Source: Acidobacteriaceae bacterium (lineage in GTDB: Bacteria; Acidobacteriota; Terriglobia; Terriglobales; Acidobacteriaceae). From it: a stretch of 64,000 nucleotides of DNA. A program made the translations under genes and the position numbers. The notes under the pieces are model-generated. The model made no database searches, was not told where the DNA came from, and worked only from the letters and a program-made list of their open reading frames with translations. Where the stretch lies: assembly GCA_025355505.1 (NCBI GenBank), contig JANXZM010000059.1:1-64000 (forward strand), given 5' to 3'. Shown here one piece after another: positions 29,021 to 38,042 of this stretch. Numbering within the stretch: the stretch's first letter is position 1; each line of letters begins with the position of its first letter.

Positions 29021-29587
29021 CTACTTCATCTCGCGCAACTGCTGCAGAACTTCCGCAGCCTTGGGAATCTCCGGAATCGTGGCGGAAACCTTGCGCCAGC
29101 GCTCGCGCCCGTTCTCGTCAATCACAAAGGTCGTGCGCAGGGCGATATCGGCGTCACCCTTGCCGTGAGGATGGAGCAGCCCGTACTGACGAATGACACG
29201 CGCATCGGGATCGCTGAGAATGACGAACTTATGGCCAGCTTGCTTGTCCCAGACGAGGTGGGCATGTTCCTGGTCATCGACGCTGATGGCTACCAGGCGC
29301 GTTTTGGCTTGTTCGAATTCCGTAACGTGCTGCGCGAACTCGCGCAGTTGGCGCATGCAGAAAGGTCACCAGTAGCCACGATAGAACACCAGCACAACGC
29401 GCGATCCGCGCAGGCTGGAGAACGTGAAAGGCTTGCCATCCTGATCGTTCAGCGTGAAGTCCTGGGCAGGCTGCAAGTCGGCAAATGACGACTGGGGCTT
29501 TGGCAGGATCATCTTCGAGGCCACGACAGCCGCAGCCAGTAGTAAGAGAAACACGGCAGTCAGGAAAATTTTGCGGCGGCGCGACAT
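29021..29587 (-). CDS. Candidate selenocysteine-containing AhpC/TSA (peroxiredoxin-like) protein, UxxC motif; in-frame TGA at 29366-29368
   Basis: ORFs 29366..29701 and 29021..29356 are in the same frame, separated only by TGA-CCT-TTC-TGC. Joined protein: MSRRRKIFLTAVFLLLL...QDFTLNDQDGKPFTFSSLRGSRVVLVFYRGYW-U-PFCMRQLREF...TTFVIDENGRERWRKVS. Start at 29587 directly after the upstream TPR gene stop. Confidence 0.78.
29330..29347 (-). promoter_or_regulatory. Candidate bacterial SECIS apical hairpin downstream of the in-frame UGA
   Basis: Minus strand CUGCGCG-AGUU-CGCGCAG: 7-bp perfect stem, tetraloop with G at position 2, loop starting 25 nt after the UGA. Confidence 0.55.
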
Positions 29588-29589
29588 GG

Positions 29590-31698
29590 CTACTGTTTCG
29601 CCCCTTCTTCTTTCGCCAGTTTCATCTTCGCGGAATCGAGCTTCTTCTGCACCCGCGCCTGATCTGCCGGATCGACTTCGGCGGCAATGGTGCGGTTCCA
29701 CTCGGTAAGCGCGCGCTCCCAGTTGCTCGCGGCCAGCTTGAGGCGTCCGGTTTTCTGATACAGATCGCCGAGGTGGTCGTGAACGGTGGGATCGGTATTG
29801 ATTTTCTGCGAAGCCTTCAGCAGATTCTCTTCCGCCAATTCATACTTCCCCATGCGGAAGTAGGCCCAGCCGATGGAATCGAGATAGGCGCCGTTGGCGG
29901 GATCGAGATCCACGGCGCGCTTGATGTATCCGAGCGCTTCTTCGAGCTTCGTGTTCTGATCGGCCAGCATGTAGCCTAAATAATTCAGCGTCGAAGCATG
30001 CTCCGGATCGCTGGCCAGCACCTTTTTAAACTGTTCTTCCGCTTCGGCGTAGCGCTTCGCCCGCTCAAAAGTGGAGCCGCGTAGAAACCATACATACTCC
30101 TTGTCGTCCGTCTTGCTCGCTAGCTGCTCGGCCTTGTCGAGCGCCTGCTCGGCATCGCTGAACCGGCGAAGCCGCGTGTTCATCTGCGCCAAGGTAATGT
30201 AAATCTGGCGATCGTCGGAGTTGGCGTCGCCCTTCAACATCGCGCGGACGTCTTTGAGCGCCTTGTCCGCGTCGCCCATGTCGGCCTGCTGCGCCGCCAG
30301 CACCATTTTCAGGTCGCGGCTGCTGGGCAGCTTCTGCACCGCTTCTTTGGCGGCTTCGGTCGCCTTCTGCCAATCCTTGGCTTCGCGCCAGGTATCGATG
30401 ATCTGCTGATAGCCGCGCTCGATGTTCTCATCGCCGCCCAGGGCGACGATCTCGCGGAAAATCTCGTTGGCCGCCGGATTGTTCCCCTGCTCGCGGTAGA
30501 TCGTGCCTAGCCTCTCGAGAAACACCGCGCGATTGCTCCGCTCACCGTTCGAGTACTTGCCTTCCGGCTTCTCCGATTTCTTCAAGAGGTCGCGCATGAT
30601 TGGAATGGCTTCGTCGTAACGCCCCTGCGCCTGGTAGATGGCGGCAATGTTGTAGGGAACTTCGACCGAGTCCTGCACCATGGATTCGGCTTTTTTCAGG
30701 TTCTCGAGCGCAAGATCGAACTTGCCCTGCTTGCGATAAATTTCCGCGATGCGAACATAGGTTTGCGCATCTTCAGGATTCGCATCCGCGATCACTTTGT
30801 ATTGTTCGAGCGCGGCATCGACCTGGCCATCGTTCAGCAGGTTCTGCGCGAGGCCGCGAATGGCGTCCAGATTGTCGCGATCCTGTTCAATCGCGTGCCG
30901 ATACGCCTCGACCGCGTTCTTATATTGCTTTTGCTGCTCGTAGGTATAACCGAGCGCCGAATAGAGCTTGGCCGAGCGCTGCGTGTTCGGTACCGAACTG
31001 AGCACCTGAGCGGCGCGAGCCGTGTCGCCCAGCTCGTTGTAGAGATAGGCCAGAGTGGTGACCGCCTCTTCGGAATCCGGTTGGAGCTTCACTGCCGTCT
31101 TGAATTCGTTCTCCGCTTTTTGCAGATCGTTGTTCAAGCGATACAGGCGTCCGAGAAGCAGGTGGTCGTCCATGCTGTCAGGTTGCAGCCGGACGATCTG
31201 CTCATACTGCTCGATCGCCAGCTTCAGCACGCTCTGCGAACCGCTGCCGGCTTGCATGTCGCCGAGCGAACGCAGATATATCCTTCCGAGCAAGCGGCGG
31301 GCTTCCAGATTGTTGGGACTGCGCTTGATGATGTCCTGCGCTTCGACGACGGCGTCGCGAATGCGCCCGGTCTTGGCATAGAGTTCGGCGAGGCCGGAGG
31401 TCAGGTACGCGGAGGCCGGGTCGGCATCAATGGCGGCGCGGTATTCCTCAATGGCTTTATTGGCCAATTCGCTGCGGCCGTATGTGGCCACTTGTTCCTC
31501 GTACATGTGCGCCAGGGCGAAGTGGTAGTAGGCGGCGGCGCGGTCCGGCGTCTTGCCCTTGGTGGCGGCCTCGGCGCCGCCGGCAGCCGGGGAATCCGCG
31601 GCGCGAGCGGGCTGGTTCTGCGCCAGTAAAAAAGACCCGGTAAGAACGACACTGAAAATCCAAAACTGTTTTTTCATGAAAGATCCTGCACCCTGCAA
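29590..31698 (-). CDS. Multi-TPR repeat protein, secreted
   Basis: Signal MKKQFWIFSVVLTGSFLLAQ; many TPR units (AIEEYRAAIDADPASAYLTSGLAELYAKTGR). Confidence 0.85.
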   Translation of the reverse strand: MQGAGSFMKKQFWIFSVVLTGSFLLAQNQPARAADSPAAGGAEAATKGKTPDRAAAYYHFALAHMYEEQVATYGRSELANKAIEEYRAAIDADPASAYLTSGLAELYAKTGRIRDAVVEAQDIIKRSPNNLEARRLLGRIYLRSLGDMQAGSGSQSVLKLAIEQYEQIVRLQPDSMDDHLLLGRLYRLNNDLQKAENEFKTAVKLQPDSEEAVTTLAYLYNELGDTARAAQVLSSVPNTQRSAKLYSALGYTYEQQKQYKNAVEAYRHAIEQDRDNLDAIRGLAQNLLNDGQVDAALEQYKVIADANPEDAQTYVRIAEIYRKQGKFDLALENLKKAESMVQDSVEVPYNIAAIYQAQGRYDEAIPIMRDLLKKSEKPEGKYSNGERSNRAVFLERLGTIYREQGNNPAANEIFREIVALGGDENIERGYQQIIDTWREAKDWQKATEAAKEAVQKLPSSRDLKMVLAAQQADMGDADKALKDVRAMLKGDANSDDRQIYITLAQMNTRLRRFSDAEQALDKAEQLASKTDDKEYVWFLRGSTFERAKRYAEAEEQFKKVLASDPEHASTLNYLGYMLADQNTKLEEALGYIKRAVDLDPANGAYLDSIGWAYFRMGKYELAEENLLKASQKINTDPTVHDHLGDLYQKTGRLKLAASNWERALTEWNRTIAAEVDPADQARVQKKLDSAKMKLAKEEGAKQ

Positions 31699-31840
31699 AT
31701 TGCAGCCCGCACACTGGTTGGATGCTGATCCGCGGCCATCCGGATTTCCTTATTCTACCCTCCGCCCACCTCTTGGCGGTGAGAAAGAACAGGGTGGAAC
31801 TAGAGCCGGAAGTACAGGGGCTGTCGATCCAAGCTTGCTG

Positions 31841-31895
31841 GTGGAAAACCGGGCGTCCCCGCCCGACTGGACGCCCGAGACGCCCGTCTCGCCAC
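31841..31895. repeat. REP-like palindrome (GGGCGTCCCCGCCC family)
   Basis: gtggaaaaccgggcgtccccgcccgactggacgcccgagacgcccgtctcgccac. Confidence 0.7.
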
Positions 31896-31922
31896 CGTAT
31901 GATTCGTCACGCGGTCACGGTA

Positions 31923-33473
31923 CTAATGTCTGAAATGTCGTACTCCGGTGAAGATCATGGCCAATCCGAGCCGGTCGGCGGCTTCGATGACCTCCTGGTC
32001 GCGCACCGAGCCTCCGGGCTGGATGATGGCGGTAGCGCCCGCTTTGGCGATTTCCTCGATGCCGTCCGGAAAGGGGAAGAAGGCATCGGAGGCGGCCACC
32101 GTACCCTTCAGCGGCAACTGCGCCTTCATCGCGCCCAGCTTGCAGGAATCGACGCGGCTCATTTGACCGGCGCCGACGCCCACCGTTTGCCCGTCGCGGG
32201 CGTAGAGAATGGCGTTCGACTTCACGTGCTTGCAAATCTTCCACGCGAACAGCAGCGCCCGCTTTTCTTCCGGCGTCGGCGGGCGCTTGGTGACAACTTT
32301 CAGATCGGCTTCGGCAAGCTTATGAAGATCGGAATCCTGGACGAGCATGCCTCCGGAAATATTTTTCAGAACCCAGTCTTGCTGTCCGGCGGGAACTTCG
32401 ACCAGCCGCAGATTCTTTTTCGAGGCAAACGCTGCTTTCGCGCCTTCATCGAATGCGGGAGCGGCGATAACTTCCAGAAAGAGCTTGGCCATCTCGCTAG
32501 CTGCCGCCGCATCCACCGTGCGGTTCACTCCGATCACTCCACCAAACGCCGATACCGGATCGCATTCGAGCGCACGCACGTACGCCTCGGCGAGCGTCTT
32601 GCCGGTCGCGGTTCCGCAGGGATTTGTGTGTTTGATAATGGCGCACACCGGCTCGTCGAACTCCTGCGCCAGATCCCACGCGGCTTGCAGATCGACGATG
32701 TTGTTATAGGAAAGCTCCTTGCCCTGCACCTGGCGAGCGTTCGCCACACCCGCGCCCGAACCGTCCGCATACATCGCGGCCTTCTGGTGCGGATTCTCTC
32801 CATAACGCAGGTCCATCACTTTTTGAAAAGACAACCGCAGATTGTGCGGAAATCCTCCCGCTGCATGCAACTCGAAGTCTCCGCCTACTCGCTCGAGCGT
32901 CGAGGCGATGGCCGAATCGTAGGCTGCGGTCGTCGCGAACGCTTTCTGCGCCAGCCGCCATTTCGTTTCCCGGGAGAGAGTATTGCCCGAGTAGGCCATC
33001 TCCTCGGTGATCGCGCCGTAATCGGCGGGCGAGGTAACGACCGCAACATCCTGAAAATTCTTCGCTGCCGATCGGATCATCGAGGGGCCGCCGATATCGA
33101 TGTTCTCAATCAACTCTTCGAAGTGCACGCCCGGCTTGGCCGCGGTTTTTTCGAAGGCGTACAGGTTGACGACGACCATGTCGATGGCCGGGATGCCATG
33201 CTCGGCAACGGCCGCGCGATGGCCGCTGTCGTCACGGCGATGCAGGATGCCGCCGTGCACTTTCGGATGCAGCGTCTTGACGCGCCCGTCCAGCATTTCA
33301 GGGAACCCGGTCAGCTCGGAAATATCTTTCACCGCAATGCCGGAGTCGCGCAGCAGCTTAGCCGTGCCTCCGGTCGAAACCAGTTCCACTCCGAAGGCGA
33401 CGAGTTTGCGGGCGAAATCTACCAGTCCGGATTTATCGGTGACGCTAAGAATGGCGCGCTGAATTTTAGACAT
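31923..33473 (-). CDS. purH: Bifunctional AICAR formyltransferase/IMP cyclohydrolase
   Basis: RAILSVTDKSGLVDFARKL; STGGTAKLLRDSGI; HPKVHGGILHRRD; RYGENPHQKAAMY. Confidence 0.96.
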   Translation of the reverse strand: MSKIQRAILSVTDKSGLVDFARKLVAFGVELVSTGGTAKLLRDSGIAVKDISELTGFPEMLDGRVKTLHPKVHGGILHRRDDSGHRAAVAEHGIPAIDMVVVNLYAFEKTAAKPGVHFEELIENIDIGGPSMIRSAAKNFQDVAVVTSPADYGAITEEMAYSGNTLSRETKWRLAQKAFATTAAYDSAIASTLERVGGDFELHAAGGFPHNLRLSFQKVMDLRYGENPHQKAAMYADGSGAGVANARQVQGKELSYNNIVDLQAAWDLAQEFDEPVCAIIKHTNPCGTATGKTLAEAYVRALECDPVSAFGGVIGVNRTVDAAAASEMAKLFLEVIAAPAFDEGAKAAFASKKNLRLVEVPAGQQDWVLKNISGGMLVQDSDLHKLAEADLKVVTKRPPTPEEKRALLFAWKICKHVKSNAILYARDGQTVGVGAGQMSRVDSCKLGAMKAQLPLKGTVAASDAFFPFPDGIEEIAKAGATAIIQPGGSVRDQEVIEAADRLGLAMIFTGVRHFRH

Positions 33474-33657
33474 TGAGGCCCTCGGAGTGAAGAGAGATTC
33501 TAGCAGTTTGGGTGGGAGTTCTCAGTGCCCGGTTCTTGGTTCTCAGTCTTCAGATCCGGATCTCTGCGAGCCCATTCGGCCAGGAGAAAAACAAGCAGAA
33601 TCAGGCAACCAATAAAATTGCGCCGATCATAAGGAAGTTGAGAGATGAGAACTGTTT

Positions 33658-34314
33658 CTAGACTTTCGCCTTAGCCTTAAGCTTCACCAGTCCACCCTGC
33701 ATCTCGACCGAGTACACGACCGTATCGCAGCCGTGCTGCTTGCGAATCTCGTCGGTTTTTTTCTTGACGAACGCCGCGAAAGAAGCGAGGTTGCCGGAAG
33801 CTTTTTCTCCCGACTTTTGCTTGGCTTCGCTCAGTGCCTGGTAAAGGGATTCGACTTGCTCCCGCTCGGCCGGCGCGCCGGAGCACTGCACCGAGAAAGG
33901 CTGATCGGCCCCCGGCGGCGTCTCGGCGCCCGCCGTTTCACCGCGGTGGCCGAGGCCATACACCGGATGATGCTTCGCTGCGCGCTCTTCGGGAACGCGC
34001 ACACCCTGCACCGATAGGATCGCATCCGCTGGCCGGCGGTAGCCCCCTTCGCGAATCCGCATTTTCTTGCGCCACAGGTCGCTTTGAATGGCGTAGCGCT
34101 GCGCCATCTCGTTGTACTTAAAGCGCTGCGAAAAACTCATCCGGTTGCCATCGCTGAACTTGCGGATCAGCGACAGCACCTTCCATTCCACGTCGGTGGG
34201 AGGCCGTTTGGCCGGATTGTTGAAGAAAATCTCGTACTCGATCTTCAACCGCCGCAGTTGCTGACCGAGCAGAGTCAGTTCTTCATCAATGGTCACAGAG
34301 ATTCCCCAGACCAT
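33658..34314 (-). CDS. Conserved hypothetical protein
   Basis: Good codon structure; MXAN_5187-like character is only a tentative impression (FFNNPAKRPPTDVEWKVLSLIRKFSDGNRMSFSQRFKYN). Confidence 0.55.
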   Translation of the reverse strand: MVWGISVTIDEELTLLGQQLRRLKIEYEIFFNNPAKRPPTDVEWKVLSLIRKFSDGNRMSFSQRFKYNEMAQRYAIQSDLWRKKMRIREGGYRRPADAILSVQGVRVPEERAAKHHPVYGLGHRGETAGAETPPGADQPFSVQCSGAPAEREQVESLYQALSEAKQKSGEKASGNLASFAAFVKKKTDEIRKQHGCDTVVYSVEMQGGLVKLKAKAKV

Positions 34315-34442
34315 AGCTTAGCGTTTGAAGCAGGGGGTTGGCGAGATTCCGGCCGGACACGCCAGGGATGGTACGAAAGTACCGTAAGACCGGAACTCTC
34401 ATTGAGAAAGCGGCTTGCCCCGTCTCTACGGGAAGTTAAGTT

Positions 34443-34790
34443 CTATTTCGACGTGCTCGACGCCATCTTCTTCACCATCGCCAGCACCAGCTTCCGGTCA
34501 CTGTCGTTCAGATTCACCGAATAGCGGCGCATCTGGCTCAGGAAGCGGACTTCATCGTCGGAGAGTTGCGGCAACCCCTTATTGCCGTTGCTGTTGCCCT
34601 CGGAAAAAAATTGCGACAACGCCAAATCCATCGCCCCCGCAATTTTCGCCAGCGTGTCCAGTGATGGGATGGTGTGGCTGTTTTCAACGCGCGACAGGTA
34701 GCAGCGCAACAGGCCAGTGCGCTTTTCGATGTCGCCCTGTGACATGCTTCGCTGGAGCCGAAAATTCCGGATGGTCTCGCCGATATTCAT
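34443..34790 (-). CDS. XRE-family helix-turn-helix transcriptional regulator
   Basis: IRNFRLQRSMSQGDIEKRTGLLRCYLSRVENSHTIPSLDTLAKIAGAMDLALSQFF. Confidence 0.9.
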   Translation of the reverse strand: MNIGETIRNFRLQRSMSQGDIEKRTGLLRCYLSRVENSHTIPSLDTLAKIAGAMDLALSQFFSEGNSNGNKGLPQLSDDEVRFLSQMRRYSVNLNDSDRKLVLAMVKKMASSTSK

Positions 34791-35055
34791 AGGTACGCAG
34801 CTAACTCAAATCCAAAAAAAAGATGGGTGCATAGTAACCAGAGTAGTACCGTCTGGCAAGTGGAAATTGCTTGCGTCCCTGCTGGAACCGGTTTCAACCA
34901 ACGTTTTCCGGGGAGGACACGGCTTCAGAGCCTGCTCTGAGCGAAGCCGAAGCTTGCCACTGAAGGCCGCTAAAATGAGAGATTTAGCCTTCGAGGGCAG
35001 TCTCGTCTCACTTCTGACCTCCGGTTTCAAGACTTCAATCAGACAATCCCTGAAC

Positions 35056-35994
35056 CTAATTATGCCTAATGAACTTGCCGTTTTTCTGCCCCGTCAGCGA
35101 GTTGTACAACGTCTCCAGAAACGCATCTTCGCTGATAAAATCCCCGGAATACTTTTTCCAGGGATCGAGGATTTTCTTTTCCTTCATCTGCTCCATGGTC
35201 ATTTTCTTGTCGAGCGCGTCCTGCACCGTCGCCCGCGTTTCTTTCAGCATCTTCACGTAAGCGCGCACGTCATCGAGGTTTGAAACCGGCCCGTGGCCGG
35301 GGATGATCTTCACGTCGGGCGGAAGCTGAGCGATGGCCCCCTCGACGCCGCGGATCATGCCGTCGATGCTGCCGCCGCTATCGACATCGATGAAGGGAAA
35401 GCCGTAGGTCACGAAATCGTCGCCCATGTGCACCACGTTTGATTTCGGAAAATAGATGATCGAGTCGCCGTCGGTGTGTCCGGCCGGGAAGTGGAGTGCG
35501 CGGATGTCCTCCCCGTTTAAATGCACGGTGACATCGTGGTCAAACGTGATAATCGGCAGCGCGCCCTTCGGCTGCGCTTTGGCTTCAAAATGCACCGACG
35601 CCCCATTGCCCGCCTGGCCGCCTTCTTCCAGGCGTTTGCGGACATTGTCGTGCGCGATGATGGGCGCTTGCTTCTGGAAGAACTCATTTCCGCCCGTATG
35701 GTCTTCGTGGTAATGCGTGTTGATGATAAAGCGCACCGGCTTGTCCGTAATGCCTTTGAGCGCCTCCTGAATTTTTCCAGCGAGAGGAGCGTACTGATCG
35801 TCGACGACCACGATGCCGTCATCGCCAACGCAGGCGCCAATGTTTCCGCCGGCTCCCGCCAGCATGTAAACATTGCCAGCGACCTTCGAGACTTTGATTC
35901 GAACTTTGCTGAAGTCCTGATCCTGTGCAAAGCAGAAGCCCGCCGAGAGACAAGCCAGTATCGCGATACGAGATGTGGTGCGCATGGGTCTCAC
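35056..35994 (-). CDS. MBL-fold metallo-hydrolase, secreted
   Basis: Signal peptide; INTHYHEDHTGGNEFFQK; HFPAGHTDGDSIIYFPKSNVVHMGDDF; IPGHGPVS. Confidence 0.9.
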   Translation of the reverse strand: MRPMRTTSRIAILACLSAGFCFAQDQDFSKVRIKVSKVAGNVYMLAGAGGNIGACVGDDGIVVVDDQYAPLAGKIQEALKGITDKPVRFIINTHYHEDHTGGNEFFQKQAPIIAHDNVRKRLEEGGQAGNGASVHFEAKAQPKGALPIITFDHDVTVHLNGEDIRALHFPAGHTDGDSIIYFPKSNVVHMGDDFVTYGFPFIDVDSGGSIDGMIRGVEGAIAQLPPDVKIIPGHGPVSNLDDVRAYVKMLKETRATVQDALDKKMTMEQMKEKKILDPWKKYSGDFISEDAFLETLYNSLTGQKNGKFIRHN

Positions 35995-36073
35995 TCCTGA
36001 GAAGCTGAAATTGTAAATGGAAAGAAGGCATTGAAATCAACGTCACTGATTCAATGACTCAATGATTCAATAA

Positions 36074-37528
36074 TTACGGCGTGCCCTCAAACAGCGTCCA
36101 AAGCCGGTCGGCGGTGACGCGATAGATCGCATAGGCGCTGCCACCGTCGGAGGTGCGCCGGAAGAGCAATTCGCCTCGGCCGTCGCCGTCGGCATCGACC
36201 GCGTCGATCAGTTCCATGCGCGGAGCGACGTCCAGATGTAGCGAATCAGTTTGCGAGAAAAATAGTTTTCGCAATTCGCCTTCGAGGTTGGTGCGGGCAA
36301 TGAGCGTGATCTCCTTTGGTTCTTCGAAGCTTCCGGTCGTGCCGGCAGCGAGCGGGCGAGTTTTTGCGGAGAGCACCAGCACCGGCTCGTTCGAATTGGA
36401 GAGATCGAAGATGCGCAAGCTCACATCGTCGAAAACAGGCTTGGGCAACTTGCCGGCGGATTTGCCGGCGGATCTTCCAGCGGAAGACTTCTTGCGCGTG
36501 GACGCCGTTTCTTTTGTCGCACCGCTTACCTGCGCGCGAAACTGGGTCGCGGCCAAATCGAGCATCTTGCCGCGATAGCTGGCTTCTTCCGCCGGCTTCA
36601 CATCATAAGTGTAGGGACGCGGATCAGGTCCGCCGCCATCGGAAATCGCTGGGATGAACGTGAACTGCGGCGAAGACGCGGTGGAATCTTTTGGGGTCTT
36701 CGCGTCGGGCTTCCCTGCGCCTGCCGAAGTTGCGCCCACCGGCGCTGCATCCGTCAGCGGGTCGAACGTCGCAAAGGGCTCGCGGCGCGTGCTTGAATCG
36801 GGCTTCCCGCGCCGTAGCCTGGGCCGATTCGGATCGACGATCGGTTCGTCTGACACAGCAGCTGACGCAGCGGCCTTCGCGGGTTCGGGTGCCGTGGGCG
36901 CTTTTGCACGATCCGTCGGGCTCGGCGCGGTCGGCGCGCTGGCGGGCGGTGCGGCAGTTGGCGGCGACGGAGCGGTCGCGGGCTTTTGTTGGTCTTTATT
37001 TTTGTCTTTGTCTTTGTCCTGATCTTGATCTTGATTCTTGTCCTTGTCCTTGTCCTTGTCATCAGCGCCGCTATCGGAATCGGCTTTACCATGTGCGCGA
37101 TGAAGCACGGGGGGCGCGTCCTTGTCTTCGATGACTGGGGTCGAGTACTTCTTGCTTTTCTCCGGAGCCTTCGCTCCCGCGGGAAGCCACGTGCCTTCGG
37201 CCATCCACAGGTGGTTCAGTTGTCCAGGTTGCGTAATCGTGAAGACGCCCTGCGACACTCCGGCGCGAAAACCTTCGTAGACGATTCCGAAGTCCAGAGC
37301 CATGGGAACGGGCGCAGCTTTATACGAACCCGCGTCGTAAAATTTTCCGTCCATCATGATGGCAATGGGAGTGAGGCGAGCTTTGCCTTTCGGTGAAAGC
37401 TGGATCAGTCCCAAGGCGCGCGGACCCTTGGCGGACCCTGGTTTGTGTCCGAACTGCGGCATCGGCCCCTGGGCCACAAGCCACGAACTGGCGAGCCAAA
37501 TCGTGGCGGCCAAGGTGACGGCGAACAT
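36074..37528 (-). CDS. Secreted protein of unknown function with low-complexity D/K/N/Q and A/P-rich linker
   Basis: MFAVTLAATIWLASSWLVAQG signal; SGADDKDKDKDKNQDQDQDKDKDKNKDQQKPATAPSPPTAAPPASAPTAPSP. Alternative start 37570. Confidence 0.7.
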   Translation of the reverse strand: MFAVTLAATIWLASSWLVAQGPMPQFGHKPGSAKGPRALGLIQLSPKGKARLTPIAIMMDGKFYDAGSYKAAPVPMALDFGIVYEGFRAGVSQGVFTITQPGQLNHLWMAEGTWLPAGAKAPEKSKKYSTPVIEDKDAPPVLHRAHGKADSDSGADDKDKDKDKNQDQDQDKDKDKNKDQQKPATAPSPPTAAPPASAPTAPSPTDRAKAPTAPEPAKAAASAAVSDEPIVDPNRPRLRRGKPDSSTRREPFATFDPLTDAAPVGATSAGAGKPDAKTPKDSTASSPQFTFIPAISDGGGPDPRPYTYDVKPAEEASYRGKMLDLAATQFRAQVSGATKETASTRKKSSAGRSAGKSAGKLPKPVFDDVSLRIFDLSNSNEPVLVLSAKTRPLAAGTTGSFEEPKEITLIARTNLEGELRKLFFSQTDSLHLDVAPRMELIDAVDADGDGRGELLFRRTSDGGSAYAIYRVTADRLWTLFEGTP

Positions 37529-37568
37529 CCGGTTGCGATATAACGATGACGAGCGAGGAGAGAATTCC

Positions 37569-38030
37569 ATGGAAGTTAATGATAAATCCCCAGACTTCAG
37601 TACGACGGACGAGAACGGCAAAGAGGTTGCCTTAAAAGATTTTCGGGGCAAGACCGTGGTGCTTTATTTCTATCCCAAGGCCGACACGCCGGGGTGCACC
37701 AAGGAAGCGTGCGGTTTTCGCGATAGCTATGCAGCAATCAAGAAGACGGGCGTGGTGCTGCTTGGGATTTCAAGGGACACAGCGGCCTCGCAGAAAAAGT
37801 TTCAGGACAAGTTCAGTTTGCCGTTCCCGCTGCTGGCCGATGCGGAGAAGAAGATTGCGAACCTGTTCGGCGTGGTCAAAGAGAAAAATATGTACGGCAA
37901 GAAAGTGAAAGGGATCGCGCGGACGACTTTCGTCATTGGCCCCGACGGTAAGATCCAGCACATCTTCAATAACGTGAAGGCGGAAGGGCACGCGGAAGAA
38001 GTGCTGGCGTACCTGAAGGGTGCGGCCTGA
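37569..38030 (+). CDS. bcp: Peroxiredoxin, BCP/PrxQ type
   Basis: VNDKSPDFSTTDENGKEVALKDFRGKTVVLYFYPKADTPGCTKEACGFRD. Confidence 0.93.
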   Translation: MEVNDKSPDFSTTDENGKEVALKDFRGKTVVLYFYPKADTPGCTKEACGFRDSYAAIKKTGVVLLGISRDTAASQKKFQDKFSLPFPLLADAEKKIANLFGVVKEKNMYGKKVKGIARTTFVIGPDGKIQHIFNNVKAEGHAEEVLAYLKGAA

Positions 38031-38042
38031 GGGGGTCGGTCC

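Noticed and set aside
29021-29701. Reading the two ORFs 29021..29356 and 29366..29701 as separate genes
   Set aside because: They are in the same frame with only TGA-CCT-TTC-TGC between them and together make one complete peroxiredoxin-like domain; neither half would fold alone.
33530-33657. Possible small membrane ORF on the minus strand downstream of purH's promoter (..RRNFIGCLILLVFLLAEWARRDPDLKTENQEPGTENS..)
   Set aside because: No acceptable start codon in frame, and the C-terminal part is a dispersed gttctcagt-type repeat.
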